Notes: a model not told the origin generated them from the letters alone. Numbered from the stretch's first letter, positions 43,166-51,815 are shown. The stretch is 64,000 nucleotides of DNA from Streptomyces sp. NBC_01446 (GCF_026340095.1 NZ_JAPEPO010000001.1:248001-312000); one strand, 5' to 3'. A program made the numbers and translations.

Positions 43166-44506
43166 CTGCCTGCCGTTCCGACGCCGCTGAGCCGTCCCAC
43201 AACCGACGCTCCCGGCGACCCGACCCACCGGGTCCCAGCACCCGCTCCCGCCGACCTGCCGCCCCGCGCCCCCGCCCGGCGCCGTGCCTCACACGCGACC
43301 GGCTTTTGGCTCGTGGCGGTGGCCTTCACCGTGCTGATGGCCTTCGGCACCGCGCCGACCCCGCTGTGGCCGCTGTACGAAGCACGGGACCACTTCGGCG
43401 CGACCACGGTCACGGTGGCGTACGCCTCGATGGTCGTGGGCGCAGCGGCCGCCTTCCTCGGACTGGGACACCTGTCGGACCGGCTCGGCCGACGGCGCAT
43501 CATCGTCCCGGCCCTGCTGGTCGGCATCCTCGCGTCGGTCGTACTGATCGTGTGGCGTGACCTGCCGGGGCTGATCGCGGGCAGGATCCTGAACGGTGTC
43601 GGACTGGGGCTGATGGCCTCGACCGCGACGACGTACCTGCACGACCTCCACCACGAGGCCCGTCCGGAACGGACGGGTTCGGTGCTGCCCGGCATCGTGG
43701 CGACCGCCGCCAACCTCGGCGGCCTGGCCTCAGGGCCCCTGGTCGCCGGAGCCGCCGCCGAGTGGCTTCCGACGCCCCTGATCACCACCCAGGCGATCTT
43801 CACGCTCGCCATGGCAGTGTGCCTGGCGCTGGTGCTGTGCACCCCGGAGACCGTGGACCTGGAGTTGCCCGCGGCCGAACCGCCCAGCAGGTTCGTCCTG
43901 CGCCCCGGCGGCCGGCGGACGTTCGGCGCGGCCGGCGCGCTGGGCGCCTTCGCCTTCGCGATCCTCGGCCTGATCTCCTCCCTCGGGGCGAGCGTGCTCC
44001 ACGGCACCCTGCACACCGACTCGCACCTCGTGGTCGGCCTGGCGGCCTTCCTCATGTTCGGTTCCGCGGCGGCCGCCCAGCTGGTGCTGGGACGCCTCCC
44101 ACTGCCCCGGGTCCTGACCGTGGGGGCAGTGGTCTTCCCGGTCGGCCTGGTCCTGTGCGCCGTCGCCCTCTACCATCCGGCGCTCTGGCTCTACCTGGTC
44201 GCCGTGTCCCTGTCGGGAGCCGGCTCAGGGCTGCTGTTCAAGGGAGGCGTCGAACGTGCCGTTTCAGTGGCCGAGCCCGCCTCACGCGCAGGGGTCCTCG
44301 CCGTGTTCTTCGTCGTCGCGTACCTCGGAATGGGCCTGCCCTCCGTCCTGTTCAGCATCGCCCTACGGCACTTCGCCGTGCAGACCGCGATGATCGGCTT
44401 CGCGGCAGTCCTCTCCTGCGGCGCCGTTGTGTCGGTCGCCGTCGCGTTGCGCGATCGCGCACCCGGTCCCGGCGCGCTCTCGGCGCAGTCCCCTCCCCCC
44501 TCCTGA
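43166..44506 (+). CDS. MFS drug/solute transporter, possible CTG start
   Basis: About 446 aa if started at CTG 43166. The MFS features are clear: FTVLMAFGTAPTPLWPLYEA (TM1), the TM2-3 loop motif GHLSDRLGRRRI, and 12 hydrophobic segments. The first conventional in-frame start is a GTG at 43313, inside TM1, which would truncate that helix. GAGGAGGG at 43152-43158 stands 7-8 bp before a CTG that opens the same frame (PAVPTPLSRPTTDAPGDP), so I propose an unusual CTG start. Divergent from a LysR gene. Substrate unknown. Confidence 0.8.
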   Translation: MPAVPTPLSRPTTDAPGDPTHRVPAPAPADLPPRAPARRRASHATGFWLVAVAFTVLMAFGTAPTPLWPLYEARDHFGATTVTVAYASMVVGAAAAFLGLGHLSDRLGRRRIIVPALLVGILASVVLIVWRDLPGLIAGRILNGVGLGLMASTATTYLHDLHHEARPERTGSVLPGIVATAANLGGLASGPLVAGAAAEWLPTPLITTQAIFTLAMAVCLALVLCTPETVDLELPAAEPPSRFVLRPGGRRTFGAAGALGAFAFAILGLISSLGASVLHGTLHTDSHLVVGLAAFLMFGSAAAAQLVLGRLPLPRVLTVGAVVFPVGLVLCAVALYHPALWLYLVAVSLSGAGSGLLFKGGVERAVSVAEPASRAGVLAVFFVVAYLGMGLPSVLFSIALRHFAVQTAMIGFAAVLSCGAVVSVAVALRDRAPGPGALSAQSPPPS

Positions 44507-44608
44507 CCTCCCTGCGGCGTATGCGACACCGGTTGCCTGGGAGGCGCGGACCTGGGCACTCGGTGGGGGTGCGCGTGACACGGATCCGCGGCAGACGGGA
44601 GGCACGAG

Positions 44609-45454
44609 ATGTCTGCGGAATCGGCCAGAACAATCGCGCTCCCCTCCGGTGAGGAGATCGCGGCGCTCGGGCAGGGCACCTGGTACCTGGGCGAGGACCC
44701 GGCCCGGCGTGAACAGGAGATCGCCGCGCTGCGGCTGGGCGTGGACCTGGGCATGACCGTCGTCGACACGGCGGAGATGTACGGCGACGGCGCAGCCGAG
44801 GAGCTCGTCGGGGAGGCCCTTCGGGGACGCCGGGAGGAGGTCTTCCTCGTCAGCAAGGTGCTGCCCGGCCACGCCGACCGGAAAGGCACCGTCGCCGCCT
44901 GCGAGGGCAGCCTGCGGCGGCTCCGTGCGGAACGGCTGGACCTCTACCTGCTGCACTGGCGGGGAGGGTGGCCACTCGAGGAGACCCTTGCGGGATTCAC
45001 CGACCTGATAGAGGCGGAGAAGATCCGTTACTGGGGCGTGAGCAATCTGGACGTCGCCGACATGGTCGAGCTCACCGCCCTCCCCGGCGGCGACGCCGTG
45101 GCCGTCGACCAGGTGCTGTACAACCTCTCCCGGCGCGGCATCGAGTGGGATCTGCTCCCCTGGTGCCGCGAGACCGGCGTGACGGCCATGGCCTACTCCC
45201 CGATCGAGCAGGGGCGGCTGCTGAAGGTCGAGGCTCTGGGTGCCGTGGCCCAGGCCCTCGGAGCCACGCCGACCCAGGTGGCACTCGCCTGGGTGCTGGA
45301 ACAGGGGGTGGCCGCGATCCCGCGTTCCGGATCACCCGACCACGTTCGGGAGAACCGCGGCGCGGCGGACCTCCACCTTCCTGCCGAGGCGCTCGACGCC
45401 CTCGACGAGGCGTTCCCGCCGCCCAGCGGGCCCACGCCCCTGGAGATGCTCTGA
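44609..45454 (+). CDS. Aldo/keto reductase
   Basis: 281 aa. [40 protein letters not shown] (catalytic Asp and Tyr), [11 protein letters not shown] (Lys) and [11 protein letters not shown] (His) form the AKR catalytic tetrad; [16 protein letters not shown] is the NADPH-binding end. Related to 2,5-diketo-gluconate reductase/YeaE-type enzymes. GGGAGG precedes the ATG. Directly followed by the start of a broken FMN-reductase gene. Confidence 0.92.
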   Translation: MSAESARTIALPSGEEIAALGQGTWYLGEDPARREQEIAALRLGVDLGMTVVDTAEMYGDGAAEELVGEALRGRREEVFLVSKVLPGHADRKGTVAACEGSLRRLRAERLDLYLLHWRGGWPLEETLAGFTDLIEAEKIRYWGVSNLDVADMVELTALPGGDAVAVDQVLYNLSRRGIEWDLLPWCRETGVTAMAYSPIEQGRLLKVEALGAVAQALGATPTQVALAWVLEQGVAAIPRSGSPDHVRENRGAADLHLPAEALDALDEAFPPPSGPTPLEML

Positions 45455-45467
45455 AGGAGTTGCCAGG

Positions 45468-45682
45468 ATGGCGCGCTCCCCGCTCGTCGTCGGAATGGGG
45501 GGTTCGCTGCGCACCCCGTCGACCAGCCTCACGGCACTGTGTGCGACCAGGTCACGTACGCCGGCTCCCCGCTGTACCGGTACACCGCCGACCACCAGCC
45601 GGTCGGCACCGGCGTGGTCGGCCTGCTCTGGCACGTGATCACCCCTCAGAACGCGCCGGAGCAGACCGGGACGACCGGCTGA
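45468..45682 (+). pseudogene. Chimeric scar: FMN-reductase N-terminus joined to a secreted-repeat C-terminus
   Basis: From an ATG with GGAG upstream, the first ~24 codons read MARSPLVVGMGGSLRTPSTS, the FMN-binding start of an NADPH-dependent FMN reductase. Around 45540 the sequence switches to another frame giving CDQVTYAGSPLYRYTADHQP then GLLWHVITP and a stop at 45682, the end of a COG4315/Lipoprotein_15 secreted-repeat protein. The two families are unrelated, so an internal deletion fused two genes out of frame. Confidence 0.7.
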
Positions 45683-45702
45683 CGGACACGGCGAGCAGCA
45701 CG

Positions 45703-45740
45703 GCCGGGGCGGCCGGTACCGGTGCGCCTGCCGCCCCGGC
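45703..45740 (+). terminator. Terminator hairpin after the chimeric scar
   Basis: An 11-bp perfect stem (GCCGGGGCGGC and complement) encloses a 16-nt loop that contains a nested CCGGTACCGG palindrome. It separates the plus-strand genes from the convergent effector operon. Confidence 0.7.
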
Positions 45741-45814
45741 CTTGCCCGCGGTCGACGTGGGGCCCCTGTGCGCGGCTGCCGTCGCCGCCGCCGTACTCGG
45801 ATCGGCTGCTCAGA

Positions 45815-46228
45815 TCACGTGCTCCGGCCCCGCGCCCGGGTCAGCTGCTTCAGTTCGATGATGGTCGCGACCGCGCGCAGCCAGGCGGCCGCGGTGTCGT
45901 CGGCGGCGATCCCGCCCACGAGTTCGGTGCCGGCCCGCAGCCACTCCCGTACGAGGACGGCCGCCTCCCGGTGGGGCAGGGGCTCGGGCAGCTCCGCGGC
46001 GCGGGCGAGTCCGCCGGCGCGCACGGTGTCGGCGAGGAAGGCGACCGAGCGCGGCTCGGTGCCGAGGCGGTCGAGGACGACGGCCGCGGCCGCCGCGCCG
46101 TCGCCGAACAGGGCGGTGCGCCGGGTGCCGGGCGCGGCGGTGAGGCCATAACGCAGCAGGACGGTGATGTCGAGCCGGGCCAGCTCGTCGTCCGTGCGGT
46201 CCGGCGGGTACGGGGCGTCGTCGTTCAT
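45815..46228 (-). CDS. Unknown 137-aa protein, last gene of the effector operon
   Basis: 137 aa, from an ATG with GAGG upstream. Mostly helical and Ala/Arg-rich (LARLDITVLLRYGLTAAPGT, PHREAAVLVREWLRAGTELV), no signal, no membrane segment. I do not recognise a family. It follows the I42 lipoprotein by 46 bp on the same strand, so it is likely cotranscribed with the WXG100-peptidase-inhibitor genes and may be an immunity or chaperone protein; this is inference only. Confidence 0.7.
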   Translation of the reverse strand: MNDDAPYPPDRTDDELARLDITVLLRYGLTAAPGTRRTALFGDGAAAAAVVLDRLGTEPRSVAFLADTVRAGGLARAAELPEPLPHREAAVLVREWLRAGTELVGGIAADDTAAAWLRAVATIIELKQLTRARGRST

Positions 46229-46274
46229 GGCGGGGCCTCGGGTGTCTCGTCTCATCTGACTGTTCCGCTGCGGC

Positions 46275-46826
46275 TCAGTCGACGGTGACGGTGTAGGTGA
46301 TGCGCTCGGGGGCCTGGGAGGGGGTGGCCGCCCCCGTGGTCGGGGTGGCGGAGGGTCCGGTGGTCTCCGGGGGCCGGGCGGAGGTATTGCCCTGGCAGGT
46401 GGTGAAGGTGCAGTGCAGCAGCGTGAATCGGGTGGTCCCCTTGCCCTTGGCCTCGAAGGTGAAGGTGAGCCGGTGGCCGGCGCCGGCCACCGGCTCGTCA
46501 CCGGAGTCCGACGCGGAGTCCTGGCCGCGGCTGACCAGCACCGAGCTGTCGGGCTCGGGGTCGACCAGGTACCAGTACTCGCGGGTGGAGGCGTTCTGGT
46601 CGACGGTGAGCGTGAAGCGCTCGCCCGGCTCCGCGGTGATGCTGGTGTCCTTCACCGGGTGGCGCGTGGTGGCCGAGGGGTGGCCCGCGGTGCTCGTGGA
46701 ACCGCCGGCCGGTTCGTCGCTGCCCGAGCCGCAGCCCGTGGCAAGAGCGAGGAGCGCGGTCGCCGCGATCGCGGCACCGCCCCTGCTACCGCGGAAGATA
46801 GACGCTGTACGCGTTGGGGAGATCAC
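46275..46826 (-). CDS. Lipoprotein with chagasin-like (I42) peptidase-inhibitor domain
   Basis: 183 aa from a GTG that overlaps the peptidase gene by 41 bp; no nearer start gives the signal. Arg-rich n-region, hydrophobic core and lipobox ALATGC (lipid Cys32) predict a membrane-anchored lipoprotein. Residues 62-183 fit the chagasin fold: GERFTLTVDQNASTREYWYL (compare NPTTGYxW), the G-x-G loop VAGAGHRLTFTFEAKGKGTT, and the last strand ITYTVTVD. Cys139 and Cys144 could form a disulfide in a family-atypical Pro/Thr-rich loop. I42 proteins inhibit papain-like cysteine peptidases. The gene next door encodes such a candidate. Confidence 0.75.
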   Translation of the reverse strand: MISPTRTASIFRGSRGGAAIAATALLALATGCGSGSDEPAGGSTSTAGHPSATTRHPVKDTSITAEPGERFTLTVDQNASTREYWYLVDPEPDSSVLVSRGQDSASDSGDEPVAGAGHRLTFTFEAKGKGTTRFTLLHCTFTTCQGNTSARPPETTGPSATPTTGAATPSQAPERITYTVTVD

Positions 46827-48369
46827 TGGTGGAAGCCTTGCCCATGTGGCCGTTGATGAAGTCGTCCTCGCTGACCCAGGTGGTCGTGCCCCAGGGGTTG
46901 TACACCTGAAGCATGTCACCCTCCTGGGCGATGATGGTCATGGCGTGGGCGCCCTCCTTGCCCGAGACGTCGACCGGCACCGGCCGCCCCTGCGCCACCG
47001 ACTTCTCGACGTCGGTGAGGACCGCCCTGCGGTCGTCGGCGCTGTTCAGGTCCTGACGCTGGTAGTCACTGCCGGTGGCGCTGCCGACGGCGGTGTCGTT
47101 GATCCGTTCCTGCCCCTCGGACCCCATGCCGCCCCAGTTCTTGCCGCCGTCGCCTTCGGTGTGCAGCCGGTGCTGTTCGGCCACCAGGCGCTGCTTGAAG
47201 GCGTCGGGGTCGTCCTGCTGTCCGTCGGGGCCGCCGGTGAGGTCGAGCGCGTAGAGGGGGTCGACGATGGCGCGGGACGTGACGGTGGACGAGGCCACGC
47301 AGGTGCCCTCGGAGCCGTCGCCGCCTTGGATCCACTGCTGGCCGTCGAAGGTGACAGCATCCTTGTTGTTGTTCCCGCCGTCCGACGCCAGGCCCTCGTC
47401 GTTCATGCTGTCGGTGGCGGTGACCACGGGAGTGAGATGCCGGCGCAGCCAGTCGGGGTCCTTGCCGTGGATCTTGTCCTGGAACGTCCCGATCTCGGCG
47501 ACACTGTGGCCGGCGGCCAGGGCCTTCATCAGGTAGGCCCGCTCCTGCGGGTTGTCCGACTTCGCGAGCATCCGCTCCATGGCCGTCTCGTCGTCGAGGT
47601 TCAGCTGGTCCATACGCGTCGACGCGCGCGCCAGGTCGCCCGCCGTGAGGATCTCGTTCAGCTCGGTGTCGGCGCCCGCGACGCCGGTGTCGGCGAGCAT
47701 CAGCTTGTCGACGGCGGTGAGTTCGCTGGTCTCCATCTTCCCGGCCCGTGCCTCGGCGGCCCACTTGTTCAGGTCCCGGGCCGCGACGCGGGTGGCCTCC
47801 TGCGCGTCGGAGACGGCGGTGTGCATCCGGTCGACCGCGTAGGAACCGAAGTGGGCGGCGTTCTTGCGGTCCCACTCCTCCTCGTCGTTCTCGTGCAGGT
47901 CGTCGAAGAAACCGTCCTTGCCGCCGAGCGTCTTCTTCTGCTCCAGCAGCTGTCCGCGGCCCTGCTCGTCCTTGCGCTGCGCGGCGCCGATCGCGTCGGC
48001 CAGCGTCAGCAGCACCGTTGCGCAACCCTGGAACGCCTCGCTCATCTGGGTCGCGGACCGTCCGGCGGCGTTCACCACGTCGGAGGCGAGGACGCTCGTG
48101 TCGCCGACCCACACCTCCGGAAGACCCTTGCGGCCCACCCGGTCGACCTGGTCGAAGACGCTGCCGACCGGGTCGACCTGGCCGCGGTAGAGGCTTGCCA
48201 GGCCCTCCAGCACGCCCTGGTCGCCGCCCGGTTCGGGCACCGAGAGGGCGTCGTCGATCAGGTCGAGGAGCTCGTTCTTGCTCCCGGCACCGAGCATCTT
48301 CTTGGACAGCCCGGCGAGCCACTCGAGACGGAAGGAAGGGGAGTCGAGGGGAAAGGAGAAGAACGACAC
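46786..48369 (-). CDS. WXG/ESX-style effector with C-terminal cysteine-peptidase-like domain
   Basis: 527 aa with no signal peptide. Residues 1-320 are largely helical, with an ESAT-6/LXG-like stretch at about 90-210 (VVNAAGRSATQMSEAFQGCA and following). Residues 335-527 form a papain/C39-like domain: Gln349, Cys357 (GTCVASSTVTSR), His475 (GAHAMTIIAQ) and Asn491 in VYNPWG, the order Gln-Cys-His-Asn of papain-type enzymes. The start is 12 bp after the WXG100-like gene stop. Probably exported with the small WXG partner by a type VII-like system and acting on protein or wall peptide. Catalysis is inferred from motifs. Confidence 0.75.
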   Translation of the reverse strand: MSFFSFPLDSPSFRLEWLAGLSKKMLGAGSKNELLDLIDDALSVPEPGGDQGVLEGLASLYRGQVDPVGSVFDQVDRVGRKGLPEVWVGDTSVLASDVVNAAGRSATQMSEAFQGCATVLLTLADAIGAAQRKDEQGRGQLLEQKKTLGGKDGFFDDLHENDEEEWDRKNAAHFGSYAVDRMHTAVSDAQEATRVAARDLNKWAAEARAGKMETSELTAVDKLMLADTGVAGADTELNEILTAGDLARASTRMDQLNLDDETAMERMLAKSDNPQERAYLMKALAAGHSVAEIGTFQDKIHGKDPDWLRRHLTPVVTATDSMNDEGLASDGGNNNKDAVTFDGQQWIQGGDGSEGTCVASSTVTSRAIVDPLYALDLTGGPDGQQDDPDAFKQRLVAEQHRLHTEGDGGKNWGGMGSEGQERINDTAVGSATGSDYQRQDLNSADDRRAVLTDVEKSVAQGRPVPVDVSGKEGAHAMTIIAQEGDMLQVYNPWGTTTWVSEDDFINGHMGKASTSDLPNAYSVYLPR

Positions 48370-48381
48370 CGGCCCGCTTCC

Positions 48382-48753
48382 TCAGTAGCCCGACAGGGCC
48401 GAGGTGCGCCCGCCCTGCGTCGATGTGCCAGTGAGGCTGCTCATGCCGCCGACGGGGACGCTGTCCGCGCGCGTCTTCACCAGGCCGTCGGTGCCGTGGT
48501 AGGTCTTCTTGGCCAACTGCACCTTGCCGCCGAGCTCGTGCAACGCCGACGCCAGTGTCTTGGTCTCCGCTTCCCATGCCTTGACGAACGCGTTCAGCGC
48601 CGACGCGGCGTCATCGCCGCCGACATCGCCGTACGAGTAACTCGTGCGGGACTTGACGGCCGACCTGACGCCGTCCATGTCCGTGCCGGCGTCGTCGAGT
48701 TGCTGGGCCTGGCCGGTCATACCTGCCTTGACCTGGTAGCCGTCCGAGCCCAC
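48382..48753 (-). CDS. WXG100/ESAT-6-like small protein
   Basis: 123 aa from a GTG with GGGGGAGG upstream. Helix-turn-helix hairpin: GYQVKAGMTGQAQQLDDAGT, then FVKAWEAETKTLASALHELG with a conserved Trp in the W-x-x-E turn region, then LAKKTYHGTDGLVKTRA. This matches the WXG100-like proteins that Streptomyces type VII loci encode. No signal. It is first in the operon, just upstream of the effector, and probably acts as its heterodimer partner for export. Confidence 0.8.
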   Translation of the reverse strand: MGSDGYQVKAGMTGQAQQLDDAGTDMDGVRSAVKSRTSYSYGDVGGDDAASALNAFVKAWEAETKTLASALHELGGKVQLAKKTYHGTDGLVKTRADSVPVGGMSSLTGTSTQGGRTSALSGY

Positions 48754-48796
48754 CGTGCCTCCCCCGTATGCGTTCGATCGCGACCGCGGGCAGGCT

Positions 48797-48809
48797 AACA
48801 CGCAGTGTT
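48797..48809. promoter_or_regulatory. Inverted repeat in the WXG operon promoter
   Basis: AACAC-GCA-GTGTT is a perfect 5-bp-arm repeat beside the AT-rich promoter patch, 44 bp upstream of the WXG gene start. Possible operator; regulator unknown. Confidence 0.4.
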
Positions 48810-48870
48810 TATATGAAGGTTCGCACGTCGTCCGCCACACACACCACCTCCACATCACCGCCCCACGGCA

Positions 48871-48898
48871 CGCCTGGGCGCTCCTCCCAGCCCAGGCG
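48871..48898 (-). terminator. Hairpin downstream of the signalling phosphatase gene
   Basis: A 9-bp perfect stem CGCCTGGGC/GCCCAGGCG with a 10-nt loop, about 245 bp past the phosphatase stop. It could terminate long read-through before the effector operon. Confidence 0.4.
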
Positions 48899-49142
48899 AT
48901 CGGTTGCAACTCGGCCTGGCGTGCGGCGCGTTACGAGGGACGGGGTGACCACCCTCTCGCGGACGTACTCCAGTGCTTGGACTGCCGTCACGGTGTCGTC
49001 CGCCGATGGGATTCTTCCGGGCTCTGCGCCGTGCGATCCCGGTCGCGTCACGTCGGGGCGAAAGGGTGTCGGGGAAGATCCGAGAGCACGACTCCGCACC
49101 GCGAGAGGCTCCTCGGACTCCGGGCCGGGCGAGGAATCGAAT

Positions 49143-51539
49143 TCACGGCTCCGGAAACAGGTCCAGTGGTACTTCCTGCCCCAGCCCGATCTCGGCCCAG
49201 ATCGTCTTGCCCTGGCGGTCGTAGCGCGTGCCCCACATGGCGGTCAGCTGTGCCACCAGGAAGAGGCCCCGCCCTCCTTCGTCCTCGTCGCCGGCGTGGC
49301 GGAGATTCGGAGAGGTGTGACCCCCGTCCGAAATCTCGCATATCAGTGTGCGGTCGACGTCCCGAAGCAGGCGCAGGGAGACAGGGGGGCGGCCGTACCG
49401 GATGGCGTTGGTGACGAGTTCACTCACGACCAGTTCTGAGACGAACGCCGCCTCGTCCAGCCCCCAGTCCTCCAGCTTCTCCTGGACGAGTGCGCGGACT
49501 CCGGCCACCTCGGCCGGGTCGGCGGCGACATCCCAGGAGGCCACGCTGTCCTCGGGGAAGGCGTGGACGCGCACCAGCAGCAGCGCGGCATCGTCATCGG
49601 CGGATCCCGGGGCACACAGAGAGACCACCTCGTCGCACGCTTTCTCCAGGGACCCGCCCGAGGCGTCCAGGGCGCCGCACAAGTCCACCACCCCCTCGTC
49701 CACGTCCCGGCCGCGCGCCTTGACGATTCCGTCGGTGAACAGGGCGAGCACAGCACCCTCGGCGAACTCGAATTCCACGCTCTCGAAAGGCAGCCCGCCG
49801 ATGCCCAGCGGGGGGCCTGTGGGCAGGTCGAGCGGTTCAGCGTGCCGGGTGCCTGTCCCACGGCCGGTGGCGACCGGCGGGAGGTGGCCCGCGCTGGCCA
49901 TGGCGCAGGTGCGGGAGGTGGGGTCGTACACGGCGTACAGGCAGGTCGCCCCGAGCGCCCTGTCCGTCCCCTCGTCGCCCGGCGTCCGGTGTATTCCGAC
50001 GCGCGCCTGACCCACCAAGTCGTCGAGCCGGGTGAGGAGTTCGTCCGGCGGAAGGTCCAGGGCTGCCAGTGCCCTCACGCTCGTGCGCAACCGTCCCATG
50101 GTGGCCGCGGCGTCCACCCCGTGCCCCACCACGTCACCGACCACCAGCCCGACGCGGGCGCCCGACAGCGGAATCACGTCGTACCAGTCGCCCCCGACTC
50201 CGAGAGGACCGGTGGTGGGGATGTAGCGGTGCGCGAGTTCGATGCCACTCGGTTGCGGCAGTTCTCGCGGGAGAAGGTCGCGCTGCAGTTTCAGCGCCGT
50301 GGTGTGCTCGCGAACGTAGCGGCGAGCGTTGTCCACGCACACCGCGGTGCGCGAGGCCAGTTCCTCGGCGAGGGCGCGGTCCTCCTCGGTGAACGGTGCA
50401 CGGGGCGGCTGCCGCAGGAGGGTGACCGTGCCGAGCGTGCTGCCGCCCAGGAGCAGGGGCACGGCCAGCAGGCGTTGGTGCGCGGTCATCGGCCGACTGC
50501 CGATGACACCCAGCAAGGCATCACTTTGCTCGACGGACGGGGCGCTCGTGGTGCGCTCCGCCATGAGCCGTAGCCCCGTCGGTGCAACGGAGGCCGAGGA
50601 CGGGGCCTCTTCTCCGGCCAGGACCGACTCCGCGACCTCGATCCGTACGGAGTCGGCGAGATCCGGAACCACGAGCCCCGCGAGTTCCTCCGCCGTTTTC
50701 CCGACGTCGAGCGTGGTACCGATCCCGCTGGCTCGGCTGAGCAGCGCCAGGCGAGTCTGTGCCTCGTAGCGATCGGTGACGTCGACGGACGCCTCGCAGA
50801 CGCCCAGGGGGTGGCCCGCGTCGTCCTGCAGGCGGAAGTACGAGCACGAGTAGACCCGGTAGTACTCGCAGGCGGCGGGGGTGGGCCCGCGCCAATGGAC
50901 GTCGAGCACGGCTTCGCCGGTGCGCAGCACTTCCTCCAGTACCTCCTCCGTCTCGTGGTACCGAGGAGGGGACAGGATGGCGCCGTGCGGATAGAGCACA
51001 CTGTTGGCTTGGCCCTCCCATTCGCCGGCGTGCCAGCCCATGACCTGCTGCACGACGTCGTTGGCCCAGTTGAGCTGGGCGTCGGGGCCGTAGACGCTGA
51101 GCCCCACGGGAGCCTGTGTGAAGAGCCCGGACAACATCGACTGGTCGGTCACCCACTCCTGATAGCGGTCGCTTGCCGCCGCCATCAGGACCCAGGCGGG
51201 CCTCCCCCGGTCCTGCTCCACCGGAAAGACGCGCAAGACCGTCTCCACCAGCGCCCCGTCCGGGCGTCGAACGGTACGTCTCTCGGTCCGGGCGTCCCCG
51301 GGTGCCGGTGCCCCCGCTGCCCCGACGCCCTGCAGCCTGTCACCCCGGGCACGGACATCCCGCAGAACCTCGCTCACCGGGCGACCGAGCACATCTCGGG
51401 TGTCGGCACCGTAGAGGTTGCGGGCTCCAGGACTCCAGCCAGTCACTCTCCCCTGCGCATCCAGCACGATCATCGCTGCTGTGGTCGTGTCGAAAGGGTT
51501 CTTATGACCGGTCTCGCATGATGCGTGCATCGTGGCCAT
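49143..51539 (-). CDS. PAS-GAF-SpoIIE phosphatase with C-terminal ATPase domain
   Basis: 798 aa. Two PAS domains (about 15-120 and 135-260; MIVLDAQGRVTGWSPGARNL, LSVYGPDAQLNWANDVVQQV) precede a GAF domain (about 270-410), a PP2C/SpoIIE phosphatase (about 420-640: VGGDWYDVIPL, VVGDVVGHG, LFTDGIVKARG with metal-binding Asp) and a C-terminal anti-sigma-like HATPase_c domain (about 660-790: SELVVSELVTNAIRYG, GGRGLFLVAQL). Such proteins control sigma factors by dephosphorylating anti-anti-sigma factors and may also act as switch kinases. Input is probably a small ligand or redox signal. Single gene. Confidence 0.93.
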   Translation of the reverse strand: MATMHASCETGHKNPFDTTTAAMIVLDAQGRVTGWSPGARNLYGADTRDVLGRPVSEVLRDVRARGDRLQGVGAAGAPAPGDARTERRTVRRPDGALVETVLRVFPVEQDRGRPAWVLMAAASDRYQEWVTDQSMLSGLFTQAPVGLSVYGPDAQLNWANDVVQQVMGWHAGEWEGQANSVLYPHGAILSPPRYHETEEVLEEVLRTGEAVLDVHWRGPTPAACEYYRVYSCSYFRLQDDAGHPLGVCEASVDVTDRYEAQTRLALLSRASGIGTTLDVGKTAEELAGLVVPDLADSVRIEVAESVLAGEEAPSSASVAPTGLRLMAERTTSAPSVEQSDALLGVIGSRPMTAHQRLLAVPLLLGGSTLGTVTLLRQPPRAPFTEEDRALAEELASRTAVCVDNARRYVREHTTALKLQRDLLPRELPQPSGIELAHRYIPTTGPLGVGGDWYDVIPLSGARVGLVVGDVVGHGVDAAATMGRLRTSVRALAALDLPPDELLTRLDDLVGQARVGIHRTPGDEGTDRALGATCLYAVYDPTSRTCAMASAGHLPPVATGRGTGTRHAEPLDLPTGPPLGIGGLPFESVEFEFAEGAVLALFTDGIVKARGRDVDEGVVDLCGALDASGGSLEKACDEVVSLCAPGSADDDAALLLVRVHAFPEDSVASWDVAADPAEVAGVRALVQEKLEDWGLDEAAFVSELVVSELVTNAIRYGRPPVSLRLLRDVDRTLICEISDGGHTSPNLRHAGDEDEGGRGLFLVAQLTAMWGTRYDRQGKTIWAEIGLGQEVPLDLFPEP

Positions 51540-51660
51540 GCGACCTGCCCAGTACCGAAATGTCTGAATTCAAGGCTACGCCTGCGGCCCCACGGCACGT
51601 CTTCGCCGCAGGTCACCGCCACTGCGACGAGCCCAGCGCGGACGGTACGCCGGGACCGGT
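51540..51660. other. Promoter side of the phosphatase gene, no gene seen
   Basis: Contains no reading frame with a recognisable product; likely the phosphatase promoter and the decayed 5' side of the acyl-CoA dehydrogenase remnant. Confidence 0.3.
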
Positions 51661-51815
51661 CGAGGCGATCTACCGCGAAAGCAAGATCTCGCAGATTTGC
51701 GGAGATCCGCGAGATCTACGAGATCTACGAGGCAACCAACGAGATCCAGAAGTGGATCACCGTCCGGGAACATCTTCGGCAAGGAGATCACCGAAGGAGG
51801 TGGCAGGCCGCACCC
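51661..51815 (+). pseudogene. Remnant of an acyl-CoA dehydrogenase C-terminus with 9-bp repeats
   Basis: Three plus-strand frames together give EAIYRESKISQI, then IYEATNEIQKWITVRE, then IFGKEITEGGGRP, the C-terminal motif of acyl-CoA dehydrogenases (YxGTNEIQxxxxxREIFG). Two frameshifts and a 3 x 9-bp repeat (GAGATCCGC/GAGATCTAC at 51702-51728) within the motif show decay by slippage. Confidence 0.7.

Larger units (their letters stand above)
48754..49142. other. 389-bp gap: effector-operon promoter and inverted repeat
   Basis: No convincing gene; a minus-strand frame at 48809-49099 (96 codons) has no recognisable product. It holds the promoter of the WXG operon with AT-rich CATATAAAC, the inverted repeat AACAC-GCA-GTGTT (48797-48809), and a hairpin CGCCTGGGC/GCCCAGGCG (48871-48898, 10-nt loop) that may terminate the phosphatase gene upstream. 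Confidence 0.5.

Noticed and set aside
46297..48798. An 833-codon plus-strand frame opposite the effector operon
   Set aside because: The minus-strand genes have good ribosome sites, a lipobox and peptidase motifs; the plus frame has none.
45815..49142. A full type VII secretion system
   Set aside because: No EccC-type ATPase, EccD or mycosin gene is present; only the effector-like genes are here.
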